This document shows positions 24,945 through 32,428 of a stretch of DNA of 32,428 nt, piece by piece. Origin of the DNA: Lachnospiraceae bacterium (GTDB lineage Bacteria > Bacillota > Clostridia > Lachnospirales > Lachnospiraceae); NCBI GenBank assembly GCA_902363675.1, contig CABJAV010000023.1, forward strand, positions 1 to 32,428, in the 5' to 3' direction. The position numbers and the translations under genes were made by a program. Position 1 is the stretch's first letter, and every line of letters begins with the position of its first letter. The notes under the pieces were generated by a model. That model was not told the origin of the DNA, did not search any database, and saw only the letters and a program-made list of their open reading frames with translations.

Positions 24945-25034
24945 CCTAAAAATCGCATTTTGTTGAAAAAACTTTTTAATATTTTCTTAAGTTGTTAAGA
25001 TTTTTTTCACAAATTACAACTATTTCAACTGCAT

Positions 25035-25082
25035 ATAAAAAAAACGAGCCTTTTCATGCTATTTTAACATAAAAAGGACTCT
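25035..25082 (-). terminator. Terminator after the 44-aa small gene
   Basis: GAGTCCTTTTTATG / CATGAAAAGGCTC hairpin with one bulge, followed on the minus strand by a run of eight T. It insulates the surface-protein promoter from upstream transcription. Confidence 0.75.
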
Positions 25083-25123
25083 TTTCCCAATAGATTTCTT
25101 AGATTTGAATTAGTTTCTTCTTA

Positions 25124-25258
25124 TTATATATGGAAGAAACGCAGATCTCTTTCAAGGCTTCCTGCCATATCCTTTAACTGGTTTGCAATACTTGTGACGC
25201 CCATATGATCCTTGTTAACCGTTTTCTTTCTGGTGTTAACATTCTTACCTTTTGCCAT
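25124..25258 (-). CDS. Small basic protein, 44 aa
   Basis: Short gene with ATG at 25258, AAGGA 7 bases upstream and its own terminator 40 bases after the stop, which together support it as real. The protein has a basic N-terminus (MAKGKNVNTRKKTVNKDH) and a probable amphipathic helix at residues ~22-40 (SIANQLKDMAGSLERDL). I do not recognise it. It lies alone between the AAA-ATPase-like gene and the promoter of the variable surface protein. A small DNA- or RNA-binding regulator is possible; it is shorter than known excisionase-type directionality factors and shows no winged-helix signature. Confidence 0.6.
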   Translation of the reverse strand: MAKGKNVNTRKKTVNKDHMGVTSIANQLKDMAGSLERDLRFFHI

Positions 25259-25376
25259 ATTTATTCCTTCTGTGTCCTCCGGCTTCTCTCTATAAGCCCT
25301 TCTTTTGATAATTTTTCCCTAATTACGAACCAGGTCTATATTCTTGGCAATTGGTTAAATGATAAAACTGATTATA

Positions 25377-27050
25377 TTATTTCTTTTTCACAATGCATCT
25401 TTTCTTAAAAAAAGAAATTCCATAGCATAATACCTGATCGTATTCAGCCTCAAATTCTTTCGCATACATCCGATCATCGATCTGTGCGATCGCCCTGTCG
25501 CAATCCGATGCAAGGTTTTCCAGTTTGTGCGTATACTTGGCTTCAAATATGGCAACCTGTCCTGCCACCGGATTGTAGATAACAATATCGCTTCGTCCTT
25601 CCCCATGCTCACGGTTGGATTCGACCATGTATCCGGCTCCCGTGAAAATTCCGGCAAGAAATGCATGATAGAAATCTTCACGATAATCATGATAACTGAT
25701 TGTTCTGCGAAGCAATTTGTTCAATTCCTCCGTAATTCTCTGCGCATCACCATTCCATACTGCTGTAAACAGCTGCTCGCGATTCCAAATCTTTGCATTG
25801 TCATCAAACCATCTCATGATTGTTGACTCAAAGATTTCTTTTACTTCCAGGTTTGGTATTGTGAGAGCGACTTCCCCATTGTTTCTCAGCCCCATAACCC
25901 CAGAACCGGAAACCTTTGTTAAATATCCTGTAAGATACAAAACCGACCATAGATTATTTTCCGACGAATGTAGATAATCATACGTGAGATCTTCCTCTAT
26001 TTTCTGAACAATATAACCACCCTCCAACAAGGTTTCTAATTTTCTTGTAATACTTGTTCCGGCATAATCAATAAATGAACGAATGATGGTGTTGCCACTC
26101 GTATTCTTCCAATAACTCTGTGGAATAGCGGTATTATCGCTTTGTAAATCACGAATATAGTTTAATACATCCCATGGACAATAAATATCCAGATCTCCAA
26201 AGTGATATCCATCGTACCATTCACGTATCTTCTCTGCATATGCCTGACATCCGGTATCGGAAAGTAAGGTTTGAACCTCTGATTGGGTAAACCCAAAATA
26301 TTCATTATACCGATTGTCAGAAATCGTATCTGTCACAAAATTGTTGGCTCCGGTAAAAATGCTTTCTTTCGTGATGCGCAGGCATCCCGTAATAACAGCA
26401 AATCGTAAAGCTTCATTGTCCTTCAAAGCAGTGCCAAGCATTGTACTGATTACATCAAGCATTTGCGCATAATAATTTTTTTCTTCTGCTTTTGCAATCG
26501 GTACATCATACTCATCCAGAAGCATAATAACCGGCTTCTGATAGTAGGATTTCATCATTCTGGTGAGTAACAGCAGTGATTTCTTTATTTCAGCATCCGA
26601 AGCAAGATTTTCTTTGATTCTGCTGAAAATAACTTTGTCATCCGTATCAATCATATCGGAATCCAGTAAATAAGAATGTTGCTTGTACAAATCTGCAATT
26701 TCTAAGGTGAGCATCTCATAGGCTGATTCAAATCGAAGTCCATCTATATTTTTCATGGATAAAAAAATAACCGGATATTGATTCATCCATTTTTTACACA
26801 ATTCTTTCTGTGTTGCAATATACAAACCTTCAAATAATTTTTCATTTTTTCCCCGAATATCAAAAAAAGCCGACAACATACTCATCGCAAGTGTTTTTCC
26901 GAACCGACGCGGTCTTGTAATCAGGGTTACAGATGAAAAATCTTTTTCCAACAGATCCTGAATCAAACCTGTCTTATCAATGTAGTAATAGTTGTTGCGG
27001 CATATTTCTGTAAAACTACTCATTCCGACTGGAAGCATGATCCTGTTCAT
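25377..27050 (-). CDS. AAA-ATPase-like / PDDEXK nuclease-family protein (second copy)
   Basis: Protein of 557 aa, a full-length paralogue of the one at 16148..17809 with the same plan: LPVGMSSFTEICRNNYYYID opening, P-loop RPRRFGKT (~48-55), Walker B-like VIMLLDEYD, ITGCLRITKESIFTGANNF, YCPWDVLNYI, and the C-terminal nuclease-like core GRSDIVI...VAIFEAKYT giving D and ExK. The two are similar throughout but clearly diverged, so this is not a recent duplication. The start overlaps the stop of the 83-aa frame by four bases (ATGA), which indicates an operon and translational coupling. Molecular function of the family is not established. Confidence 0.85.
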   Translation of the reverse strand: MNRIMLPVGMSSFTEICRNNYYYIDKTGLIQDLLEKDFSSVTLITRPRRFGKTLAMSMLSAFFDIRGKNEKLFEGLYIATQKELCKKWMNQYPVIFLSMKNIDGLRFESAYEMLTLEIADLYKQHSYLLDSDMIDTDDKVIFSRIKENLASDAEIKKSLLLLTRMMKSYYQKPVIMLLDEYDVPIAKAEEKNYYAQMLDVISTMLGTALKDNEALRFAVITGCLRITKESIFTGANNFVTDTISDNRYNEYFGFTQSEVQTLLSDTGCQAYAEKIREWYDGYHFGDLDIYCPWDVLNYIRDLQSDNTAIPQSYWKNTSGNTIIRSFIDYAGTSITRKLETLLEGGYIVQKIEEDLTYDYLHSSENNLWSVLYLTGYLTKVSGSGVMGLRNNGEVALTIPNLEVKEIFESTIMRWFDDNAKIWNREQLFTAVWNGDAQRITEELNKLLRRTISYHDYREDFYHAFLAGIFTGAGYMVESNREHGEGRSDIVIYNPVAGQVAIFEAKYTHKLENLASDCDRAIAQIDDRMYAKEFEAEYDQVLCYGISFFKKRCIVKKK

Positions 27051-27298
27051 TCCAACATTCCCCCTATCATATATTTAACAACAGCATCCTCATAGTCACT
27101 GATGGAAGATCTTAAAGCTTCTATAAAGTCATTCTCTGTCACTTCCAGTATTCTTGTAAGTGAATATAGTTTTCCATTTTTCGTACTATTATTATATCGT
27201 TTTTGTACGATTTCATCAATAAATTTAGCTAAGAAAAAAGCAAAAGTAAAAACGGTGTCATACTGTATTAATCGGGTTCCATTTTTCTTCTCCACCAT
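27047..27298 (-). CDS. Small hypothetical protein coupled to the AAA-ATPase-like gene
   Basis: Protein of 83 aa with a hydrophobic-aromatic middle (TVFTFAFFLAKFIDEIVQKR) and an acidic C-terminal half (LEVTENDFIEALRSSISDYE). It ends in ATGA shared with the next gene. I do not recognise the family. The ribosome binding site is poor. An in-frame TAG lies 18 bases upstream, while another frame upstream reads MDEELVVDYSRDSHGG, so the 5' end may be frameshifted and the original protein slightly longer. Confidence 0.5.
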   Translation of the reverse strand: MVEKKNGTRLIQYDTVFTFAFFLAKFIDEIVQKRYNNSTKNGKLYSLTRILEVTENDFIEALRSSISDYEDAVVKYMIGGMLE

Positions 27299-27646
27299 GC
27301 GAATCTCTACTGTAGTCTACCACCAGTTCCTCGTCCATCGCAGTTCTTACAGTAAATCCGAAATGGTTTCAAAAAAAATAATTTTTTTAAAAATTTTTAT
27401 TTTCTTTTTACATCATGCAACATAGTACCTAAGTATCACAATTGTTTTGTAGTCCAATTTTTTCCATAAACAAAAAGACCTCATAGAACGGTTTTTCCGC
27501 TCTACAAGGTCTTTATTTTCTCGTTATTTTATTCATTCCCTAGGCTAAAGATGCCCCTTGAGGATAAAGGGCGTTGCCTTGGGATATGGAGAATTTGACC
27601 TTGTATGGGTATTATAACGTGTTTAACTTACTTTGTCAGGTCCATT
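27299..27646. other. Intergenic region with terminator
   Basis: Holds AT-rich DNA, the strong terminator at 27472..27516, and a short GC-richer stretch (27540..27600) that I cannot assign. No convincing gene. Confidence 0.5.
27472..27516. terminator. Bidirectional terminator
   Basis: AAAGACCTCATAGAACGG / CCGCTCTACAAGGTCTTT, an 18-bp stem with three mismatches, a T5 loop and T/A runs outside. Confidence 0.8.
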
Positions 27647-29011
27647 TTAGACCAAATTCTGTTTTTGTAATGAACATTTTACAAATTTATATTCGTTTAA
27701 ATCTTTGTTATTATCTTCTATTATTTGAACAATTTCATTATTATATTTAGCTATTATTCTATCATAACTATTTCTTCTAATACTAGCATTATTCTTTGAA
27801 TCTGGATTGCCTCTCATATTATCACTTTCTTCTAGTTCTCTATATGACAAATTTATTTTTTCAACTACATCAATATCCCACTCTACATATTCAAAGCATT
27901 TTTCAGGGAACATATCACACATATTAGAATCATATGCATAATAACTCCAATGAGAATTAGCATCATTAAAAAAATATTCTTTTCCTGCATTATACAAAAA
28001 CTTTTTAAAAACCTTGTTCTTATGTAAAACAGCAAGTTCCATTTGCTGTAATTCTATTTTTTCAATCATTCTAAATCTATTATAATTATTTGTAATTTTA
28101 TCCAAATTCACTAAATTAGAATCAACACCTAACACTTCAACCAATAATTTCCAAAACGTGTTTTCTTCAATGTAATATCCATTCTCCAAATAAGGCATTA
28201 ACCATTCTTGTATGAATGTTTTATGTCTGGAAACCATGAATACAAATATCTTTGGGAAATTTTCATACCATTCAATAAATGAATCTATATGTTGATACAA
28301 AAAATCAACAAATGCTTCTCTGATTAATTCATTATCTGTATCAATTACTGTCGTCCAAAATCCAATATTACTTTTGTTTAACATCAAACACGTCTTATTC
28401 TTTTCATAAAAATTTTCAAAACATTGTATAGTATTCCTTTTATAAACTAATGCTATATCTTTCAGAATATATCTTAATTTTTCTTCTCCAACAGTAATAA
28501 AATATTTATATGAATACATTAATCTGTCAAATAAATATACTCTTCCCCCTAAAACATAAAATTCTGATATATCATCTTGCATATAATTCCAAAACTGCTC
28601 CACTGTACATGATGTTATATGTTCACCTTTAGCATGTGCACAACTATTTCTAACATTTTTCCAATACTCATATCTATTCTTTATTCTTTCATAATTTGTA
28701 AATCTAAATACCGCACCCTCGCCTTTCCCATCTTGCTTAGATGCTGCCACTATAGCATTTAATTTTTCTTCCCACTTATTATCATTATCAAGTGGATTTA
28801 TAATCTGTTCTTCCCAACACTTATCATCAATTGTATCAGGTTTCACCGCTCCTAATACTCTTTCTCTTATTGTTGTTTTAAATGCAAGATATGACAACAA
28901 AAATGCCGCTCTGGACGCTCCTACTTTGTAACACATAACTGCTTCTGTCATAAGTTCAATCGCATTATAAGTTAAATTTTTGTCTGCCCAATCTTCAATT
29001 TGTATCCTCAT
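27647..29011 (-). CDS. HEPN-motif protein, member B of an overlapping pair
   Basis: Protein of 454 aa. The start is chosen at the ATG at 29011 because the AAAGGAG box is 7 bases upstream; the ORF extends to 29029 but those codons lie in or before the ribosome binding site. Residues ~10-135 look like a HEPN fold: a first helix with YNAIELMTEAVMCYKVGASR, a long second helix, and YWKNVRNSCAHAKGEHIT, where R121-x4-H126 matches the catalytic R-x4-6-H of HEPN RNases. The rest is helical and unrecognised. It overlaps the upstream gene by 17 bases, so the two are co-translated. HEPN proteins are common RNA-cutting effectors in toxin-antitoxin, Abi and other defence systems. Assignment to HEPN rests on motif and helical context only. 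Confidence 0.6.
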   Translation of the reverse strand: MRIQIEDWADKNLTYNAIELMTEAVMCYKVGASRAAFLLSYLAFKTTIRERVLGAVKPDTIDDKCWEEQIINPLDNDNKWEEKLNAIVAASKQDGKGEGAVFRFTNYERIKNRYEYWKNVRNSCAHAKGEHITSCTVEQFWNYMQDDISEFYVLGGRVYLFDRLMYSYKYFITVGEEKLRYILKDIALVYKRNTIQCFENFYEKNKTCLMLNKSNIGFWTTVIDTDNELIREAFVDFLYQHIDSFIEWYENFPKIFVFMVSRHKTFIQEWLMPYLENGYYIEENTFWKLLVEVLGVDSNLVNLDKITNNYNRFRMIEKIELQQMELAVLHKNKVFKKFLYNAGKEYFFNDANSHWSYYAYDSNMCDMFPEKCFEYVEWDIDVVEKINLSYRELEESDNMRGNPDSKNNASIRRNSYDRIIAKYNNEIVQIIEDNNKDLNEYKFVKCSLQKQNLV

Positions 29012-30059
29012 CGTCATTCTCCTTTCCAAACTTTTCCTTCATTTCTTCATAGCTCATCTGTAATTCTATTTTCCCTTTATACTTTTTAACTTCTTCATTT
29101 ATCCTACAATATTTAACAAACATAGGTTTACATACTTTACACTTATTATAATCTATTGCAAATTCACATAAATTTTCACATGGAACTAAAATCTGCTCCG
29201 CCTTATCTTTTAAAATATTTATGCTCCATGGTTCTATATCTTCTGCCACCTTACCACACTTCATATTACACTCAACTGTAACCATCATAATATTTTCAAT
29301 CAAAAAATTTTCTAATTTACTTACATACAGCTCCGCAAACCTTAAATATTTCTTTATGTCATCCAATACATATACAATATTTTCATATGGATGTTTTGGA
29401 AATACATTTCCCATATCCGCTTGTATTTTTCCATTATTATTTCTATGAAAAAGATATGAAGATGTTCCATCCAATGAATGCGTAAATTGATTCCTTAACT
29501 TTGTCCTAACTTCTTGATGGTCTGCGCTGTTTAAATACTTTCTTATTTTTTTCACTTCAGAATTACCAAGTTTTCTTCTAACAGTAGCATCATTCAAAAA
29601 AGAAAATATACTTATTTCCCTATCCTTATCATATCCACACTTAAAAAACTCGTTTATAAACTGCCGAAGTAAGTCCCATAATACAATATCTCTATACACA
29701 GCATCCTCCAAATAATACGCATACATCTGAGAATTTTCCGTTTCTTCCAATGGCCAATTCATTTTAACTGCATATACATAAGACCTGGATATTGCATAGA
29801 TAAAATTATTAATGACCTTGTTAATTCTGATAAGCCATTCTATTGAATTTCTTGCTCTCATTACTTCTTCTGTAATCTGTAGTTGTTCTTCTCTATATAA
29901 TCGACACTCATCTAAAACTTTAATGGAATCAATACTTTTTTCAATATAATCCTTAATCTCGTTATCTGAATTAAACTGTTTCACACAATCCCCATCCTTT
30001 AATAATAGTGATATAAATAAACTGGCACCATCTCTACCATTCTTATTTGTCAACAACAA
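28995..30059 (-). CDS. HEPN-motif, Cys-rich protein, member A of an overlapping pair
   Basis: Protein of 354 aa. Residues ~45-200 are helical and contain VRTKLRNQFTHSLDGTSSY, with R189-x4-H194 matching the HEPN RNase motif; the LDGTSSYLFHR continuation recalls the Cthe_2314-type HEPN group, though I cannot confirm that without a profile search. The C-terminal ~100 residues hold a Cys cluster (CNMKCGK, CENLC, CKVC, C) that could bind zinc. The start is uncertain: the frame opens with TTG TTG at 30059 behind a weak GAGAG box, and a TATAAT lies about 25 bases upstream. It reads into the start of member B. No recognisable partner (nucleotidyltransferase, ATPase) adjoins the pair. Confidence 0.58.
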   Translation of the reverse strand: MLLTNKNGRDGASLFISLLLKDGDCVKQFNSDNEIKDYIEKSIDSIKVLDECRLYREEQLQITEEVMRARNSIEWLIRINKVINNFIYAISRSYVYAVKMNWPLEETENSQMYAYYLEDAVYRDIVLWDLLRQFINEFFKCGYDKDREISIFSFLNDATVRRKLGNSEVKKIRKYLNSADHQEVRTKLRNQFTHSLDGTSSYLFHRNNNGKIQADMGNVFPKHPYENIVYVLDDIKKYLRFAELYVSKLENFLIENIMMVTVECNMKCGKVAEDIEPWSINILKDKAEQILVPCENLCEFAIDYNKCKVCKPMFVKYCRINEEVKKYKGKIELQMSYEEMKEKFGKENDDEDTN

Positions 30060-30342
30060 GAGTCTCTCATAGTATAAGTTTATTATATCATAGAAACTTT
30101 CTTAATGACGTTCACGCTCGAAATTTAGATTTTATCGAAACATGTTTTTACTGCCTAGATGTCATATCGTATTCTTTTGTCTATACCACAATTCCAACAC
30201 CAAAGCTTCTAAAGGAAAAATCAGATTGACTCACATATTCCCAAAAGTGATTTTTGAGTTGAATTTTAAACCAATACGTGATATATTAATAATACAAAAA
30301 GGGTGCCACCGATAGACGGCTGACCCATTAAATCAATTAACT

Positions 30343-30384
30343 AAAAATAGTCGCTCAACTTGCTAGGTCGGGGCGGCTATTTTT
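30343..30384. terminator. Terminator overlapping the small-gene stop codon
   Basis: AAAAATAGTCGC / GCGGCTATTTTT, a 12-bp stem with one mismatch; the TAG of the 32-aa gene (30377..30379) lies inside the stem. It would work in both directions, so an antisense transcript from the plus strand could also end here. Confidence 0.75.
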
Positions 30385-30475
30385 GTGTCTTATTATTATC
30401 CTTACCAAAAGAATACCCTAATCCAAAGCAGGTTAAGCCGAAGCTTACCACTGCGATAAAATCAACAATACTCAT
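30377..30475 (-). CDS. 32-aa membrane peptide, candidate type I toxin
   Basis: Single-helix peptide (MSIVDFIAVVSFGLTCFGLG, then YSFGKDNNKTQK) with a hydrophobic stretch at residues ~5-22 and a basic tail, the usual layout of holin-like or Fst/TxpA-type toxic peptides. The start at 30475 is set by an excellent AAAGGAGGG 9 bases upstream; the longer frame to 30574 runs through the structured leader and is unlikely to be used. A stable leader hairpin and a terminator stem that includes the stop codon fit a type I toxin mRNA with controlled translation. No antisense RNA promoter is proven. Confidence 0.55.
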   Translation of the reverse strand: MSIVDFIAVVSFGLTCFGLGYSFGKDNNKTQK

Positions 30476-30705
30476 ATGGCTTAGCCCTCCTTTCCAAGAA
30501 ATCAATGACTTCTTTCGATTCCCTTGCGGGTTTCTATGTAATCGGAGGGTCACAGTCCCTCCGTAGAAGGCCAACCGCCTACCGTTATGGTGGCACCCAA
30601 TGAAATTTTATCATAGCTCCATGGCATTTTCAATGTAATATCACTCTAAATCGACAAGAATGTACATCAAGGATATTGCATATTGTCTAAAGTCTGCTTG
30701 CCCGC

Positions 30706-31353
30706 TTAAAATTTGGATTCTATCACAACAGGGTTTCCTTCTTTATCCTTATAGTTACCGATAATGTCTACCAGCTTATCGAAATCACACATTCCATCTC
30801 TAATATCATTATCATGTCTAAGCTCATCAATCGCCTGGGTCAACGTTTTTCCAACTATATTCTTTCCTATTATAGTATTTACAGCTTTCACTTGACTTGG
30901 AAATGGCTCATAGCTTTTAAATTTCCACACCTTTTCCTTGACCTCATATATTGCGGTGTTTGGCTTAGCATCTATAATTACAATCACCCACATGACTGCA
31001 TTATATAGCTGTTTTGCAATTGGATTCCACTTCACTTCTTTGGATTCATTACCTCCAGAGGCCTTGCTGCCTTTCTTCCCTGTTCCTCCCTCTCCATGCA
31101 GGGGATTAAGCAATGGCAGTCCCTCATGATTTATTTTCTTAAGGAAATCTCTAGCTGCGGTCATCCCACATTGGATTATCTCTTTCTTGCCATTTGCCTT
31201 GCTTGTGGCTTCAAAAATATAATAATCATTTTCAATTGTCTGACCTGCGTCACTATATTTTGTCTGACCATTTAGCAGTTGAATGTGTGCTACTGGCACA
31301 ACATTATAATTATTTACGATATATTGTCTTCTTTCTTCACTTCTACACTCCAT
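30706..31353 (-). CDS. Hypothetical protein, 215 aa
   Basis: I do not recognise this family. The start is placed at the second in-frame ATG (31353), 9 bases after AAGGAG; the first ATG touches the box. The N-terminal half is mixed (YNVVPVAHIQLLNGQTKYSD, FEATSKANGKKEI, ARDFLKKI). A Gly/Lys/Ser-rich linker (GEGGTGKKGSKASGG) follows at residues ~90-105. The C-terminal half ends with a helical domain (QAIDELRHDNDIRDGMCDFD). It is a single gene flanked by mobile-element debris and probably accessory. Confidence 0.6.
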   Translation of the reverse strand: MECRSEERRQYIVNNYNVVPVAHIQLLNGQTKYSDAGQTIENDYYIFEATSKANGKKEIIQCGMTAARDFLKKINHEGLPLLNPLHGEGGTGKKGSKASGGNESKEVKWNPIAKQLYNAVMWVIVIIDAKPNTAIYEVKEKVWKFKSYEPFPSQVKAVNTIIGKNIVGKTLTQAIDELRHDNDIRDGMCDFDKLVDIIGNYKDKEGNPVVIESKF

Positions 31354-31423
31354 AAAAATCATCTCCTTCCTGATTCCTTATTGTATATGTCTTTCTATAA
31401 TAAAATGGCTGCTCCATGTGAAA

Positions 31424-31807
31424 TTAAATACCTGCTTCTAAGAAAGAAATGGTTAAGGCTCTTATTGTGGTATAGGCTGTCATCATAAACAAATTCTTTT
31501 TTAATGTCATAAGCTCTACTCCAAGGTCTGTTATCTGTGCAAAATTTTCTCCCTTATACTCACTTCCCTGGTCTGTCACAAGCTTTAAGGGTAATTGCCT
31601 GGATGGCCATTGTACTTCCTCAATCTCAATGCCATATTTTCTGCAATGCTTCACCTTATCAGCAATTACATTGAGCATAAGATTTCTTAGGGAATAGATA
31701 CCGCCTTCCCATGAAAGTGAATAACTGTTATTCGTAAATTTATCTGCTCCTGATGTCTTCTTTTTCATGCAAGTTAAAAGAAGGTACAGAACAAAACAAT
31801 CCGACAT
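31424..31807 (-). pseudogene. DDE transposase (rve-type) fragment
   Basis: A frame of 127 codons whose middle part matches an integrase core: LKLVTDQGSEYKGENFAQIT, then DLGVELM, the second Asp block of Mu/TnsB/IS-type rve domains. The first Asp and the Glu helix, DNA-binding domains and terminal repeats are absent. The N-terminal ~25 and C-terminal ~20 residues do not fit the family, so the element is truncated at both ends. Confidence 0.65.
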
Positions 31808-31875
31808 ATTTTTCTCCAGATTGTTTTATCCTGTACCTTCTTGTATTATCTTAGTTATGTAACTATCAAATAAAA

Positions 31876-31916
31876 GAGGCAGGAACCTCTCCGACCAAAG
31901 TTTGGTTTCCTGCCTC
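31876..31916. terminator. Strong hairpin upstream of the DUF6431-type gene
   Basis: GAGGCAGGAA ... TTCCTGCCTC, a perfect 10-bp stem with an inner ACCAAA-GTTTGGT fold. There is no long T-run, so it may be a transposon-end or regulatory hairpin instead of a terminator. Confidence 0.5.
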
Positions 31917-31927
31917 AACACCAAACG

Positions 31928-31944
31928 TACAGACAATGTCTGTA
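31928..31944. promoter_or_regulatory. 17-bp palindrome before the DUF6431-type gene
   Basis: TACAGACAATGTCTGTA is a perfect odd-centred palindrome 17 bases before the start codon; possible operator or transposon end. Confidence 0.35.
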
Positions 31945-31960
31945 TGTTTTAGACAAGGCT

Positions 31961-32428
31961 ATGATAACTCTTTACGTAGAAGAAAACAATCCTTTAACTC
32001 CAGATTTTTATAATAATGTAATCGCAAACCTCCAGTTCCACCGGCTCAGATGCTCCTGTGGTCAGGCCGGATGCCTGTCTGTTCATGCTTATTACCACCG
32101 CTACATCAAAGTACCGGATGGTAAGCTCTGCTTTCGCATCTGCCGGGTTCGTTGTGAATCCTGCAGAAAGACACATGCTTTACTTCTTTCATCTATGGTT
32201 CCCTATTCCCAGATATCCTTAAAGGATCAGATCTCTGTCATTGATGCATTTGAAAACGATCTTCCAACAGCTGAAGGACTCAGAAACCTCGATTCTGTTG
32301 ACGAAAGCAGCATCCGGTATGTCATCCGCCAGTATTTAAAACACTGGAAGCAGAGACTTCTGTCAGAACATCTCCTCCTCCACCCTGTTTCTGACCTGGT
32401 TGGGAACTGTCTTCACTCTTTCTGCAGG
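31961..32428 (+). CDS. Partial DUF6431-type zinc-finger protein, transposon-associated
   Basis: An open frame of 156 codons from ATG at 31961 that runs off the window without a stop. The N-terminal ~80 residues hold a Cys-rich unit: LRCSCGQAGCLSVHAYYHRY, then VRCESCRKTHALLLSSMVPY, the layout of the DUF6431 family, which typically precedes a DDE transposase in Firmicute IS elements. QISLKDQISVIDAF follows, then helical sequence with an HTH-like RYVIRQYLKHWKQ. There is no clear ribosome binding site. Base composition is more GC-rich than the neighbourhood, which fits transfer. The 3' end and any partner gene lie outside the window. Confidence 0.65.
   Translation, partial: MITLYVEENNPLTPDFYNNVIANLQFHRLRCSCGQAGCLSVHAYYHRYIKVPDGKLCFRICRVRCESCRKTHALLLSSMVPYSQISLKDQISVIDAFENDLPTAEGLRNLDSVDESSIRYVIRQYLKHWKQRLLSEHLLLHPVSDLVGNCLHSFCR

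Larger units (their letters stand above)
30301..30598. repeat. Structured small-RNA-like locus bounded by 10-bp inverted repeats
   Basis: GGGTGCCACC (30301..30310) and GGTGGCACCC (30589..30598) are perfect inverted repeats framing a compact locus: the 32-aa gene, a CGGAGGG-TCACAGT-CCCTCCG hairpin (30543..30563) in its leader, and a terminator. The minus-strand transcript could close into a long structured RNA. The flanks 30060..30300 and 30599..30705 show no gene. Confidence 0.5.

Noticed and set aside
30377..30574. 65-aa version of the small membrane peptide
   Set aside because: The extra 33 codons run through a structured leader; the strong ribosome binding site fits the start at 30475.

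Overview
The window looks like a chromosomal segment from a Gram-positive gut anaerobe of the Lachnospiraceae (Clostridia). This rests on AT-rich DNA with strong AAGGAGG-type ribosome binding sites, Lys/Thr/Val-rich Big2-type surface proteins, two AAA-ATPase/PDDEXK_9-type proteins and a BspA-type leucine-rich-repeat relic. The species cannot be named from sequence alone.

Layout. (1) 0.1-5.0 kb, minus strand: the end of a surface polysaccharide cluster (O-antigen ligase/polymerase-like protein, then a FlaA1/CapD-type nucleotide-sugar dehydratase), followed after a terminator by a XerC/D-like tyrosine recombinase. (2) 5.2-24.9 kb: the most interesting region. An integrase with an arm-binding-type N-terminus sits beside a scattered family of five large Ig-like (Big2) surface-protein coding bodies. 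Only one, 24489..22054 minus, has a promoter, ribosome binding site, start codon, signal peptide and basic leader. The other four (6445+, 8877+, 13868-, 19686+) begin abruptly, in the same reading frame, at the same 71-bp constant block and lack translation signals. At the expressed copy the block starts inside a 19-bp palindrome (AGTTAC-TGTTAAG-GTAACT). At each silent copy only the spacer and right half are kept, and a GTTACTT motif, phased with 11-bp repeats, lies 87-89 bp upstream. I read this as a one-promoter, shufflon-like system in which site-specific inversion swaps the body of a secreted surface protein while the leader stays fixed.

(3) Between the silent cassettes lie conflict-type genes: a HipA-like kinase with a HipS-HIRAN fusion partner, an AAA-ATPase/PDDEXK protein, and a toxin-antitoxin-chaperone (HigB-HigA-SecB-like) operon whose toxin carries an in-frame stop. 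(4) 25.1-30.1 kb, minus strand: a 44-aa small protein, a second AAA-ATPase/PDDEXK protein with an 83-aa overlapping partner, and an overlapping pair of genes that each carry a HEPN-type R-x4-H motif. (5) 30.3-32.4 kb: a 32-aa membrane peptide in a highly structured locus (candidate type I toxin), an unrecognised 215-aa protein, a DDE transposase fragment and the start of a zinc-finger protein of the transposon-associated DUF6431 type that runs off the window.

How it could work together: the integrase would recombine the expression site with a silent cassette, placing a new body behind the constant promoter, signal peptide and leader. The three plus-strand cassettes would be exchanged by inversion. 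The one minus-strand silent cassette would instead excise about 10 kb carrying two toxin-antitoxin-like modules. These mechanistic statements are inference from site geometry and have not been tested.
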